Positions 38,501 to 52,200 of a stretch of DNA of 64,000 nucleotides are shown piece by piece. Source of the DNA: Adineta vaga (Eukaryota > Rotifera). How positions within the stretch are numbered: the stretch's first letter is position 1; the number at the start of each line of letters is the position of its first letter. A model generated the notes under the pieces. It did no database searches. It saw only the letters and a list, made by a program, of their open reading frames with translations, and was not told the DNA's origin. The DNA lies in the NCBI GenBank assembly GCA_021613535.1, contig CP075495.1:7316001-7380000 (forward strand). Reading direction: 5' to 3'. The translations under genes were made by a program, and so were the position numbers.

Positions 38501-39764
38501 GTATTGAAAGGTGATGACGTAAATATCACATCGAATCCTATATATATTGTCCATAGGATAGTAAATACAAGATATGTTTACATGAGACGTCCATATACAC
38601 ACACACACAAGTAGCAAGATGATATAATTACTGAGTAAAAGAATATAGTTATAACTATCCATTAGTAATATTCAGATCATTATTGACATACAAACTTAGA
38701 AGAAGAGAGCAGATATGAGATGATACAATTCGATGGTTAGTTATTATTACTTTGAGGAATTGTTTTTCGTTTATTTCTTTCGATTTATAACAAGATCGAT
38801 TTTTTCATAGGAAACTTTGAACATTAAACAGAAGAATTAGGATAACATTCTTTTTATAGACTTTACTTTCTTTTTTCTTCTTCTCTTCGTACTGTTTTTT
38901 TTCCTCTTTATTTCAGTCTCGTCTCATTCGATACAACAAACTAACAAGTAAGAGCGATAGAGAAGAAGTTTTATCAGTAAAAGAAGTAATCTAATAGTTT
39001 TTTTCGCTTCCTTCATCGAAAAAAATAACAGAAAAATGAAAGAAAACAAAGATTGAATAGTCATGTACATAGAATTATAGCTTTAAGTTCTATAAGACAC
39101 AAACTTTCAATACTAGGCGAAAATAATAGATTTCTCCTCTTAAATCTGTACCTAACATCATATATCTAATCTTTTCAAGATTAATATAATTTTAATTAGT
39201 AAGTAGATGTATTCATGATCTTCTATCTTAGTTATTTTATTGTCAAAGATGATCTGTTTATTTGTTCTTCTTCATATGAATCTGATTAATACTATCAGAT
39301 ATAGAAAAAGATACCACTGAATATGAATGATGTTGATCGAACATGTTTCTTTTACAGTTATGTGTATAACATTTCTCTTTCAATTCTTTTCTTGGATTTA
39401 TATATATCACATCATTTTATCATGTTTATTTGAACTTTGTCCTGTCGATTCGATTTGGTGACTAAGTAAAAGAACAACAGAATCCACTTTGCGGAAAAAA
39501 CTAGTTCAAAGAGATTTTCAATGTAATCATCGTTGTATAGTGTATAATCAAAGAGAAGAAAGAAAATTATATTTAGTGCATGAAAACAAACTAATTCGTC
39601 TTGAATTCAAAATGACTATGATTCATTGACAGGAAATATACCATCATGACGGGATAATATAGAAAATAAAGTAGCTATTGTTTACATTAATGTTAATTGA
39701 ATATATTCAAGAAATTTTTCCTTCTTAGTTGGTTCTTTTTTTTTAATTTTTATTCTAGAATGAT
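35528..39764. other. Gene-poor tract, about 4.2 kb, upstream of GPCR
   Basis: Very AT-rich, with no supported exon. The last 60 bases have a T tract and TTCTAG acceptor just before the GPCR ATG, so at least one noncoding 5' exon of that gene likely lies in here. A TTTCTC-type repeat is near 38292-38316. Confidence 0.5.
38292..38316 (+). repeat. (TTTCTC)n tract
   Basis: About four units of a TTTCTC hexamer in noncoding DNA. Confidence 0.7.
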
Positions 39765-41442
39765 ATGATTGATCATCCTAATTTAACATTATTATATGAA
39801 CAGGAGTCGAATTTGATTCCCATTCAAGATGAAACATTAAGTTCATTGATTTTCTTTACAATTCTTTATGTTCTTGTACTTATATCTGGTCTAGTTGGCA
39901 ATTTTATTGTTCTATTTGTTATTTTAAAAAATAATGACTTAAAACATTTTACAAATTATTTCTTTGCCAATTTAAGTGCAGCAGATGTATTTGTACTTAT
40001 ATTTTGTGTTCCAACTGCTATACATGATATATGGGCGAAAGATCAATGGTATATGGGCAAATTTTTTTGTAAGTTTCTCATTTGTTTTTCTTTGATAGTT
40101 ATAAAATATATCCATTGAATAATCGATTGTAAAGGTTTAAGTAATCAATATATTGAGAGTTGTGCAACAAGTGTCTCTTCATTGACAATAACAGCGATTA
40201 GTTTTGAACGTTTTATTGCTATATGTGAACCATTTAAGGTATCAATACTGTCTTGTTCTTTATCTTTTGATCATATAATCATTTGTTATGTAGGTTCATG
40301 ATATATTCAATGAAACATTAACTTGGGTAACAATATGTTTAATTTGGGCAATTGGTCTCATATTTTCTTTACCATTTTTAATTTTTGCTGTTTATGATTC
40401 ATCATTTAATCCAACTGATTCATTAAATGATACATCCAATCTTCTTACTATATGTCATTTAAATGCTGATTCAAGTGTTGCACAAGCTTGTTTCACATGG
40501 TTTATAATATTACTTATTTTTATTCCATTTTTTGTTTTAATATTTATTTATGCACGTATTATACTTGAATTAGCTCGTCATCGTGCATTAAATTTAACAA
40601 ATGTTGTCAAAAATCAACAACAACAACAACAACAACAACAAACCTATGAGGATGAAACAAATAGTTTTCATAGTGGTTTAACATCAAATCTTGATAATCA
40701 TCAATCACATTCATTTCTTGCGTATAAACGTTTCGAACAAAAACGTTTAAATACGGTGATTATATGTGTTGTTACAGTGGCTTTTTTTGCTTGTCAGTTT
40801 CCTGTACGTATTATACAATTAATTGATATGTATCGACGTGTACGTAATCAAGAAACGATGCCCTATTTAACATGGATTTGGCTATGGAAATTATCGAAAT
40901 TATTATTTTTCTTAAATTTTACAGCCAATCCGGTAAGATAAAAGAGAAAAGTCTTCAAAACGAAATGTGATCCTTTTCTTTCTCAATAGATTATTTATAA
41001 CATCTTATCGACAAAATTTCGTCGTTCTTGTCGACGTCTCTTTCAAATTCATCGTTCAACAAGTCTTATATCCACTTCTTCACGTAAGACCAGTATATCA
41101 TCTTACTTCTATTCAAGTATATATAAAAATCGTCAACGACATAGTAGTTTACATAATCAACAAAATCAATTCTATCCTTCAAATCGATTAAGTAAACTTA
41201 GTAGTTCATTACGAAGTACAGTGAATTCAAATCCAATAAATTCTTCAATAACAAACGATAACAATATTAATAACAATGGAAAAGAACAAATCATATCTAA
41301 CGATAATGAAATTCGAGATTTTGTAACAAATGGAAGCACTGAAGAAATTCTATTATCAACATTGAATAATAATAAACGCTCACAACATACATTTCAAGTT
41401 TTATGTGAAGAAGATGAAGAATTTGAAAGTACGATGGACTAA
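39765..41442 (+). CDS. Rhodopsin-class peptide GPCR
   Basis: Four exons (39765-40068, 40135-40238, 40294-40932, 40990-41442) give 499 residues. Seven hydrophobic segments carry class A landmarks: GNFIVLFVILKN in TM1, NLSAADVFVLIFCVP in TM2, a conserved TM3 start cysteine (KFFC), the E-R-F variant of DRY (SFERFIAICEPF), CLIWAIGLIFSLPF in TM4, FFACQFPVRIIQ in TM6 (unusual, no CWxP) and NPIIYN at the end of TM7. The SFERF-CEPF pattern resembles neuromedin U/ghrelin/TRH-type peptide receptors; the ligand cannot be named. The third inner loop has about ten Gln in a row (CAA repeats near 40616-40641). The tail is long and Ser/Asn-rich. A TTCTAG acceptor lies just above the ATG, so a 5' UTR exon is likely. 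Confidence 0.88.
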
Positions 41443-41544
41443 TAAGTAGATCTTTTCTTATATTTATGTATCTGCAGTGTATTTCTTTGAGAATGTTATA
41501 TAGAAATCTTGATTTCTGGTAAGAGAAAAATCTGAATTTAAAAT

Positions 41545-41550
41545 AATAAA
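41545..41550 (+). terminator. Poly(A) signal of GPCR gene
   Basis: AATAAA about 100 bp after the GPCR stop; positional and motif evidence only. Confidence 0.5.
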
Positions 41551-42335
41551 TGATTAGATTTAAATATTGTCAAATAGTTGTGAGAAAAGAAACGACTGTT
41601 GTAGTCATTGTATGCGAAACAAATAATTATTTGTACAGATGATGATTTATTTGATGAACAATATGGTTTACATAGATGACAGACGACATTTCTGCCCAAA
41701 TGATACAATAATAGGCTCAAGGTTTCAAGAAGTCAAGATCAACAGGATCATTAGTTCTACCGTACTTTGTCGTCTGACTTTTCTTTTTACTGATAATTAC
41801 TTTCGACTCATTAGCAAAGTAGAAAAATGTCAAATAAATCCATTGATGCCACTGATTATTTTTCGTCTCATAGAAAAAATATGAAACTACACCATATATT
41901 TCTTTGCTAGTGGTCTATTTCTTTCGTTATCTCTATGATTAGACATAAGCAAAAGAATGATTTTCTACACTTGATATTTTATTGATATATATATATGTCG
42001 CATCGATCTTACTAATGTAAGATAATGATTCCATTAATAGCACATTTGTTTTGATGTTAACATCCATAAAAACAAATTCAAGTAATTGATGTGTTGTCAT
42101 TCACTATAGAACCAGTATGAATTCGATACATTCTGATTCGAATCATTATGGATGAATATTAGTTTGTACAAATCGATTGGGAAAAGAAAGATTTTGTTCA
42201 TTGATACATAAATAATAATAGACATTGAAATAGAAGAAAACTAGTGCAATCATTGTTAAACTCCATTGAAAAATTATTGTAAAAAGTACGAGAAAGAAAA
42301 GATAATTATTAATTGATGAGAAATAATTATTCTTC

Positions 42336-42362
<27 letters not shown>
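42336..42362 (+). repeat. (AT)n microsatellite
   Basis: About 13 AT units, the longest perfect dinucleotide run seen in the window; a second run of about ten units lies in an FBH1 intron at 44281-44300. Confidence 0.95.
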
Positions 42363-42368
<6 letters not shown>

Positions 42369-42645
42369 GTGACATACAATCTCCAATCAGTAAAAGACCA
42401 GTTTTTCCAGAAATACCGATAATTTCTTGTACTGATTAAGAAATGTTTATACAAACATAGATAGCCTTTAGATATTTCTAACTACAGAAAGGTCTAAAGT
42501 ATTTATCAGTACAAAAAAAATGAATAACTTGCTGTATATTAGAAATGAAATGATAATTGTACTTTTATTTGTTTCTATGCATAAAATAATCAATATAGTT
42601 AAGACGAAGTAATTCTGACGAACACATCTGTACAAATCGAAATTA

Positions 42646-45600
42646 TTAGATATTTTGATAGAGTTCCGCAATAGATACAAATGAATCAGGTAAATGTTTA
42701 ATACATATTGGTAATGGTGAATAATGTCCAGCTGTAGTGGTATTCTAGAACGAAACGAAGAAATGTATGAATTGTTAATAAGATATTCTTTCTTACGGAT
42801 GATAATTGAATTTGTTTAAATTTAAAAAGAATTTCTTGATTTCTTTCGGTTGTCGTCTTTTGTTCTACTACACAACTAGCACATTGTTCTAATTGCGATG
42901 AGAACGAAAGATCAAAGAGGGGTTCCTGAAATTCATCGTCTTTATTTTTCTAAAATATGATCAAATCTATCTTACTCGACACATTTTATATAATAGATAA
43001 AATAAATCCATATTAAGTATAAGTTCTTTCGTTGCACGTGTAGCTGCAACATAGAGAATATTTAAATTCTCTCGATGTTCATCAAGCGATAATTGTTCAA
43101 GTGTTGAATCACTTGAACGTGGAAGAAAATCATCAGCTAAGATAACAATAGGAAATTCTAAACCTTTTGCTTTATGTGCTGTTGAAAGAACAATTTCTAA
43201 ATAACACAGAAAATAAAAACGAAATTTGTAAAGAAAATCAAGTCATACTAGCTTGAGTTATATCTGCACAAGATTTTTCTTGTAATTGTTTGATTTTTTC
43301 AATAAGCGAATGACCATGTAATTGAACAAGTTTGATTTTACCTAATAATTCACCATCGGCGACTTCTTGAGAAAATTTTTCAAATGTTTTAAATGATGAA
43401 AATGATTGTAATTGAGGATCTCGTATTTGATATTTTTCTAAACAAATGATCATGATTATCTTGATCATTTTAATATGAAATGTTGTTACTTTGTCGACGT
43501 TCTTCAGGATCAAGCCAAAGATAGAAAACATCAAGAATCTTGTCAAATCCCATAGCTTCTTTACCCTAATAAAACAAAATGAAATAAGATATTTAAAACA
43601 TAACATCGATTATCTTACTCCAACAAAACCAACATTTGTTAATCCTTTATCAATAATCAATTGTACAGCACAATTAAATAATTGATAATTAGTTCGAAAT
43701 AAATATGCTTTTTGTTCATTCGAAACTTTATCTATCGATGCTGATCGACCATCAAGACAACCTCGAAAGAAAAGAAAGTTTAGACCAGTCAAATAAATGT
43801 TTTTATAAATTCACTCGATTTATTATTTCCAACGAGATATTTCTTTTCATTACATAATTTTTGTAAAATAAGATTTGATATAAATGCTATATCATAACCA
43901 AAACGAAATGACTAAAAAAAGGAGGGGAAAAACAATCAATTTTCAAAAGAAAAACTAATCTATTTCGAAACCAATTTGTATACTTTAGTTAAATAATATG
44001 TAACTGTCGATTGAATTTGCATCATAGCATTGACAGCACCACGAAATGCATAGATTTGTTGATGTTTATCACCAACAAGTATTTTCGAAACACGTTGATT
44101 ATTGATAATATCAGTAACAGCTAGACTGAATATTTAGACTATCTTATGAATTGAAATGATACAAATACCTGGAGTAAGATCTTGAGCTTCATCAACAAAT
44201 AAACAATCATAGAGTTGTATTTGTGGTTTTGATAATTGATACAATTTCAAGTAACCCTATTGAATAGAATTATTAGTTGAATATATATATATATATATAT
44301 TTAGCAGAAATGTTAAGATCAACGAACATCATGAGTCATGAGAGCACGTGTATCTCGAATATTCTTCATAATAGCCCAAATACATTGAGCATCAGCTGCT
44401 AAATTCTAATTAATATATGTAAAAGAAAAAGAGAGAATAAATGATAATCCATTAGTTAATAAATATAAACCATTTTTTCTTGAGATGTTAAAATCAACTG
44501 ATTATTTGATTCATTCGATGATGAATCTTCAACATGTTCATCAGTTATTTGTAGATCAGCCGAAGAAATAAAACTATTTATTGTATTATATACATAACGA
44601 GCACGAATATATAGAGAATTAATTGATCGACCTTTTTCACCAATGGGTGCTCGATCTTGAATAATATCAACAATACTTTTTATACGTAAATTTCCAAGAT
44701 ATCCTTCAAATTGTCGACTAAAAGAATCCTTTTTACTAGAAAAGAACGATTTGAATTTTCCAATTTTTTACCCAATTTTTGCATAAGCAATTGAATGAAC
44801 TGTTTGACATTTAACATTGGGTGGAAAGACTTTTTCTGCATAAGTTTGAATAGATCTATTACAACAATACAAGATAGATTGACAAATTTCAATAATCTTT
44901 TCAAATTTTACTTATTATAGGCAATATAAAGAAAGGATTCATCCATTCGTCTTGCAGCATATGCAATCAATGTTGTCGTTTTACCTGTGCCAGCGTAGGC
45001 ATTAATTTTCATTGTTTGTCGATTTTCTAAATTATGACATACAATAGTTTCTTGTTCATGTGTTAATAATAATTTTGATAATCTAAAAAGGAAATTCTTG
45101 AAGAGACTATGAAAAAGAAGATCAACTTTGATCTATTACATTGACGAATAGATTGTATAGGATGGATTTGTATTAAGAATATATTGAGCAATAGGATTGA
45201 ATTGGATTAAGATTTGATCTTCAAATTCTTTTAAACAATAGTATAATCGATATGGATATCTAAGAAGATGTCATTCGTTTAATTTAATCAAGATGAAATT
45301 CTATGGAAATATTTACCGAAATTGAAGATTGTATAATCGAGTAGCACCAGTGAATAAAGTTAAAATAAAATAAAAGAAATCCATGATTAATTCATATTTT
45401 ATTTGTGATATTGTCATCCATAAATGAATTAAATTTCGAATTGATTCAATATTTTCGGATAATATACAAATTGCTGTTGTTAAACAAAGTGGATTATAAA
45501 TCTATGATTATTAGATATTTGAATAGAAATATTCAATCATATATTCTTTACTTGTTCGATAGAAGTTATTAATTGAAATTCTGGTTGAATTTTATTCTTT

Positions 45601-46508
45601 GATAAAAGATCAATAGCATATGGATAGAGAGAATGTTTTTGTAATCGATTATTTAATTGCATTAGAATTGATAATGAAAATTGAAATTGAACTGTCGTTC
45701 CATCGATAGTATCCGTAGTTAAAATTCTAGATACTTGTCTTCAAGAGAGAAAAACTTATGAATATTCCAACAGGTACTTTGTTTCAAAAGGCTTACTGAA
45801 GAATAGTTTGAAGAACATTATTTGTTGGAGTTATTATTTGATCAATCATTTTCAATGTCATTATATGTTCATATTCATAACGTAAATGAATTTTTGGCCA
45901 ACGTGCAAACTATGTAAATTAGAGATGATGTTTTTTGCACAGAAAAGATCATTTTGACAAAAATTTACTCTTTCATCTTGAATAACAGTATACCATTTTC
46001 GACATACTCTGGCAATTTGTGTTAACAATGGTTTAATTGGAATATATGAAAAGATATGTTGAATGATTTCTAAATGATATTTATTTTCTACTTGAATAAA
46101 CTTTATTTTCGAGAAGTAAAAGTTACCGATGGGTAAATTAAGCCATGGTGGAGGTGGTGATGAATTTTTTGTTTCTTGTAAGATTGATGGTGAAACTGAA
46201 ACAACATCTTGAAAAAGATTACTTTTTTTAGTTCGTTTTCTTTCAATTGAATTCGTATTTATAGTTGTCGATGAAGTTGTTAGTTTTCTTTTCGTTGTTT
46301 GCGTATTAATAATTTGAGAACAACGTTTTTGTGTTGTTGGAAGAAAATCATCTTGATCGGTATTTTCAGTAGAACTATTAATCAATGCAGCAAATCGGCC
46401 TGCAGAAGTTCGTTGTGATTGAGTTGATGTGTTCAAAGTATTTCCTATGAGAAAGAAGAGATTAAAATTGAAGAAAATATCAAATTTTTCTCAACCTTTT
46501 TTCAACAT
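42646..46508 (-). CDS. FBH1: FBH1 (FBXO18) F-box UvrD-family DNA helicase
   Basis: Many short exons, roughly 900 residues. ATG 46508 lies in a mini-exon (MLKKG) splicing to a Ser/Thr-rich N-terminus. An F-box follows ([20 protein letters not shown]...CRKWY, about 46010-46080). Superfamily 1 helicase motifs follow in order: Walker [12 protein letters not shown] (about 44980), motif [12 protein letters not shown] (about 44190), motif [16 protein letters not shown] (about 44060), motif [14 protein letters not shown] (about 43165) and motif [15 protein letters not shown] (about 43045). FBH1 is a 3'-5' helicase and SCF ubiquitin-ligase subunit that removes RAD51 and restrains homologous recombination at stressed forks. 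All catalytic motifs look intact. The gene ends IAELYQNI at 42646. It shares a 226 bp divergent promoter with the SOCS-box gene. Confidence 0.9.
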
Positions 46509-46734
46509 TGTTTTTTCGTCAAAAGAATCGAGCCTTTTGATTTAATCAATCATTGGTACATTTCAATATTTCGTTTTACTTTGTTTGTTGTAGTGTTCGG
46601 AAAAAGAAAAGAAGTCCAATAGCGCCATCTTTATTCGAAATTGATTGTTTGGATATATGTTGGTAAACGTTAGCGAAAATTATTGAGAGAAGTGTTTTCA
46701 TTTCTCATCGTCTTTGTTTGAAAACTCGAAGGAA
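46509..46734. promoter_or_regulatory. 226 bp bidirectional promoter (FBH1 / SOCS-box gene)
   Basis: Two divergent ATGs are 226 bp apart. The segment includes GC-richer words (AGCGCCATC near 46619-46630). No named element is identified; shared regulation is inference from spacing. Confidence 0.45.
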
Positions 46735-48753
46735 ATGGATAGTAAAAGTAAGAGTTTAGTTTCAATAATGTTTCATTTTCAATAGAAATTTCTCTTTTAA
46801 GATGAAGAAATTAGTTCAATATTCGAACGTTTTCGTCAATATTTAATGAACAATGATTCGAAATTCTTAGTTAATGAATTTAATCAATATCGTACAACTT
46901 GGTCACCAAATAAATTTCGTATGTTTTTGACTAATGTTTTAGTTGTGATGCGAACATGGGCGGATAGTCATCAATATATAACTAAAATTGATCTTCATGA
47001 AGATTGGGATGCTGAAGAAACATCAATATCGAATTCACCAATAACAGACAAAATGAAAGCATCAGCTCATTATTTATTTCTTGCTATTGTTGATTATCTA
47101 CAATCAGCTGTCATGACTGAACAACCAGATCGAATGTCAAAGGATGCCGAATTTGATATGTGGAAACGAATTGTTACGAATAAATGGACAATGAATGAAA
47201 AAGTAAGATTATTTGTACTTAGTTCTTTTCTTCTCCAGAAATAAATGTAGAAATTCTTGATTTAGTTTTATATTCATCTTTCTAACGAACATATTCAATT
47301 ACCAATTCGTTTAACTCATTCACTTCATAATGATATGTATAATTTCTACATTTCAACAGAAAAATGGTCATCATCGACAAAAATACTTTTAATTGAATTA
47401 GGTTTTGTTTATTTATTAATTCATGATAATTTCTTTCTTGGTTGTAATCATATTCTATCAGCAAATACAATTTTTACACTCGAAGATTATCTTACATTGA
47501 CAAAACATAGTCAAATAGATCCATCGAATTATCAACGAAAATTAATCACGTCAATGAATACACCTGAAAAAATGAAAATCTTTCTCGATTATTATCCAGA
47601 TGTTGATGTAACAGAATTAATATCGGGAAATTCTGATCTCAATCAACAACGGACACCTTTAACAATTTTCGATCGACTTCTTAAAATGGATCCATTGTAT
47701 TATGAAACAATCGATCAATTACCTCTGATACATACTCCTGATTTTACTTCAATTCATTATTCGGTTCGATCAGCAAATATGTTATATTTATTTCAAAAAT
47801 TGATTTCAAATGATGCGAAAGTAAATCACACATTTTTCTTTTATTAAAAACTGTTTTCTTTCATTGAATTTTTTCAGTTTTCGATAAATCTTGATAATGC
47901 ATACTATCAAAATCATCGCATTCCATTCTATGTCACTACGCTTGGATTTTATCTTCTATCCATTCTTCATTTTCGTGATACATTCATAATTGCTTCACTT
48001 GAAGCACCGGATGATAATGATGATGATATTTTACCGAATTCATTTGCAACAACGACAACAACGAAATCCCAACAAAATGTTAGTCCGAAATATTTAAGTT
48101 CAATTCATGAGAATTATATCTATTATCTTATTAAACGTGCATCAACATTCTCATCGTTATTTCGATCTTTTTTTTTCAATCATTTAAATGTCTGTTGTCC
48201 ATTAATACATAAATCTGACTTTATAAATCATGTTAATTTAATAAAAAATGTTCGTCTTCATTCACTATATGATGAGATTCTTGAAAAGCGAACTTTTCTT
48301 ACATTAAAACAACGTTGTCGATTATTGATTAAAGAATCAATTCGAAAATATCCATTAGATATTAAATCTTTAACTCAATTACCAATGACTTTACAATATT
48401 ATCTATCATTTGATCTATTCCATCCAAATTTTGTTCAAATAACATTAGATAAATTAGATCAAGTAAATGGACGAATTAAACCATTATTTTTTGATGAATT
48501 ACAATTTCATGATCATGGTCTTGAACAAATTAATGGACATAATGAATGGGAAGATCAAATACCCGATGATATGGATTATGATAATGAAATTGATCATGAT
48601 GAACATGTAAATTTATTACAAATGTTTTTCAAATAAAGCTTGACATCTGTTTCTTTTTGTTTCTAGGATTATGATGATCATGATCATGATGATGCTGATC
48701 TATTTGACGAAGAAGAGCTCTATTCCGATAATGATGACGAAGATGAATGGTGA
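46735..48753 (+). CDS. SOCS-box protein, likely Cullin-5 ligase adaptor
   Basis: Five exons (46735-46747, 46802-47202, 47266-47820, 47878-48606, 48667-48753) give 594 residues. The body is helical, with no clear catalytic motif. Near residues 490-530 sits a SOCS-box-like segment: TLKQRCRLLIKESIRKYPLDI then LTQLPMTLQYYLSFD, matching the L-x3-CR...I..LPLP..L..YL pattern by which ASB and related proteins bind Elongin B/C and Cullin 5. Upstream repeats could be degenerate ankyrin repeats (RTPLTIFDRLLKMD) but I cannot confirm them. The C-terminus is an acidic His/Asp tail added by the last exon (DYDDHDHDDADLFDEEE). If the last intron is kept, the protein ends at NLLQMFFK instead. Substrate unknown. 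Confidence 0.65.
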
Positions 48754-49212
48754 TTGAATATCATTGATTTCTAGTCAGATAAAAATTATTGTTTGTATAT
48801 ATAGTTGCATTTGTTTTTTTTCTTTTCTGAACGATAAAGTACATTCTGTGTCTTTTTTTTGAAATAAAGAAAAAATGTCTGATAGATTTAATGAAGTGTC
48901 AACACCGATATTTTGTGTTTCTTTGATTTCAATCAAACATGAATTGATATTTCAATTATTCGATAAAGAACGTGTGAAATCAATCTAATTTCTCAGTTTA
49001 AATAGATTTCTGATAAATATCGATATTTGGCGCTATCTATCATAAACAGTAGTTTTGGTGGCATTATTGATTTGTCCATCTTTCAATCGGACCGTTGTTG
49101 AGTTCAATTATGAAATAAATAGATGATTAGATTGAAATCAAAACAACTTGAAAAATTCATTTCTTAAGATCGTTTGTTTTTTCCTTCTTTATTAGATAAA
49201 ATATTTAAGATA
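48754..49212. other. Spacer between SOCS-box and TATDN2-like genes
   Basis: 459 bp with the upstream poly(A) signal and the TATDN2 promoter region. No gene seen. Confidence 0.4.
48863..48868 (+). terminator. Poly(A) signal of SOCS-box gene
   Basis: AATAAA 110 bp after the stop, following a T tract. Confidence 0.55.
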
Positions 49213-52200
49213 ATGTCTAATGTAACAACATTATCACCAAATAAAGAAAAAAAACGTCCATCTGTTTCTTCGAAATGTTTATTAAATATAAGATCTATTG
49301 TTACTCAAAATGTTTCATCAAATCGTAACAATAAAAATTCATCTATACAATCATCGACATCAACATTACCACCATTACCTTTAACTGATTCAATAATCCC
49401 ATTAAAGGAATCTATTGATGATGTTATTCGTAGTGCTAAAGAAAATAAAGGAAAAAAACAAACGAAATCTCCAACACTACCAAATCGAAATGTTCTTACC
49501 GAATGTTTACAAATACCACCAACAAAATCGATTACTTCTAATGAGTAAGATCTCAGATTTCATGATAATTATTTTATGTTAGTATTCTATCTAGTGAACA
49601 GGATCAGTCTAAATTACAAACATTCGTCTGTGAAAAACAAGAGGAAGGTAAGTCTATGATCATTTTGTTATTTTTGTAAATCAACTCTCTGATTTTAGAT
49701 ATCATATCTAAACAACTTTCAATTAATTCGAAAGAACTAGATTATGAACCATCAACTCCTGAAATATGTATGTAAAACATTAATACATGAAAAATTAAAT
49801 TTTTGAGGGGTTAATTCCATACAGCTTTCAAAAGAAACATCTCTTTATCATTGATTCAAGAAAGAACTTGGTATTTTCCCTGCGACATACATAAATCAAT
49901 TGGTTAATACCAACTAAATAGTCGTGATTCTTTCTGTTCTTATCTCTATGTGTATATATGTGCATACATCGATATATGAATCGTTTCTTTTGAATGATTT
50001 TTATAACGTAAACATTGTAATCTATGGTGTATTTAGTGTGCTTTACTGATAACATGATATAGAAAGAAAAAAAATCAACCGTAAGAATTTTTATAAATGT
50101 AACATAAGAGGTTATGCAATTCTGAATGTTGTCAGCGATTGTTGAAATTGAAAATATAGATAATTAGAAAAAATTTTGAAAGAACATAGAGAAATATTTG
50201 AAATTTCTATTTTTAGCTCTATCACTTAGAAATAGCGACTCGACAATCATTCCACCACTTCCGTTGGATTGTTCAATGTATCCTTTTACTTCATCATCAT
50301 CTTCTCATAAAAAACCAGCATTATCTTTTCCTGCTCATTCGTCAAATCGCATCAATGAAGAATATCTAACACAAATGCGTCGTATCATTGAATCATCATC
50401 ACCATCGTCCTCATCATCAACAGCGACTACAACAACAAATTCAAATGAAATCAAACCCATTGAACTTTCTATTCATCGTCGTCAATCAATTCCAATCCAT
50501 CGATTTGATTCTACATCACCAACAATATCAACGTAGGTCAAAATAAAAACGAAAACATTTCATTCATTTTATTTTTCTTTTAGTATCGAAGGTAGTGTAA
50601 ATCTACAAGGTCCTCTTATTTTTATCAATAGTGCGTTAAATATATCAACAAAATCGGATACTTCGTCACTCATTTCTAATCAGCATATGTCGAATAGAAC
50701 ATCTATGAATGAACAATCGAAAAAGAACCATCAAAATTACTTTCAATCACCTAGTCCAATTTGTCCAACAAGTTACGCACGTTTACCATATCCATTACGT
50801 CAAAAACAAACTCTATTTAATTCTTCACCAACAGAGCCAATTCGATTACCAAAATCTAATCTTCCTGCAGCTCGCCGATCGTTGCCTCAATTTGAATCTG
50901 TTCGTACACCTGCACAAAAAACATCAACTATTATACCTTCTGAATTATTTGATTGTTGTCAAACGTAAAGTTTCTTTTCTATTCGATATTAGTCATTTGC
51001 AGAGAAATATTTATCTTTTTAGTGAAGCAGTTTGTTTAAAAACCGAAGTTATTCGAACACGTCGATCTTTTAATCAACGAAATTCAACTACAATGGAATG
51101 GAAAATAAATGAATCAGAAGCTCGTGCAAATTATTTTCGTGATGTAGCAAAAATACGTGAAATTATGCTCAATGTATCTAAACGTTTAACGACAGATAAT
51201 AATCTTATGTCACCATTACGAATTGTAGATACACATTGTCATTTTGATTTGATTTTTGATCGGTAAGAGCGAATTATTTTCATATGTTCTTTATTCTAAA
51301 TCTATCGTTCTAGTTTACATATCAAACATCATGATCTAAAAAAATATTTTGAGGATTATAACGAATATTATCCAGCGGGTCTTTCATTTGAATTAGCCAT
51401 ACAAGTATTTTGGCGACCACAACATTTAACTGAAAGTATGTCTAGTTGAAATACTTGAATATATATGTTTTTTCTTTTTATATCAATAGATAATTGGAAT
51501 AATCGGTATTCGAAATATTTGGATGATGATCGTGTTTATGGGTCATGTGGTATTCATCCACATTGGAGTTCAGCATGGAAAGAAACATCAGCAGAAGATA
51601 TTGAACGATGTCTCCAACATCCGAAAATTGTCGCAATTGGTGAAATTGGTTTAGATTTTGGACCAAAGTATGTCTAGTTATCTTACACATGATTTGTATT
51701 CAATCTTTATATTTAGAAATACATGTAAGAGACATGAACAATTTCGAGCTTTTGAAGCACAACTTAAGTTAGCTGCAAAATGGTTAAAACCCATTGTTAT
51801 ACATTCGAGAGATGCTTATCAAGAAACATTTGATCTAATGAAAAAGGTAAGACCATCTTTATGATTATCAGAATAAAATGAAAATTAATCTTTTCTTTTT
51901 CTCATTGTAGTATCTTGAATCGGATCATAAAATTCATTTACATTGTTTTGTTGGTACAATGGATGATGTCGAATTATTTACATCGTATTTTAAAGAAATG
52001 AAATTTGGTTTTACTCCAATTATAACTCGTACAACATTTCTTCATACAGTTATTCAACAACTTGATTTAACACAAATTTTATCCGAAACTGATTCACCTT
52101 ATTTTATGCCAGATGAAGTACGTATATTTTCATCTTCATCTTCTAAAACAAAATCTTTCTTATACAATTATTTTCTAGTTATCAGCATATACACGTTGTT

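Larger units (their letters stand above)
41443..42645. other. Convergent spacer with (AT)n microsatellite
   Basis: 1.2 kb of AT-rich sequence between convergent genes. An (AT)n run of about 13 units is at 42336-42362. Short open frames here are shadows without family features. Confidence 0.5.

Noticed and set aside
41639-41884. 81-codon frame after the GPCR
   Set aside because: Lies in the GPCR 3' flank past its poly(A) signal, with no family features or splice partner.
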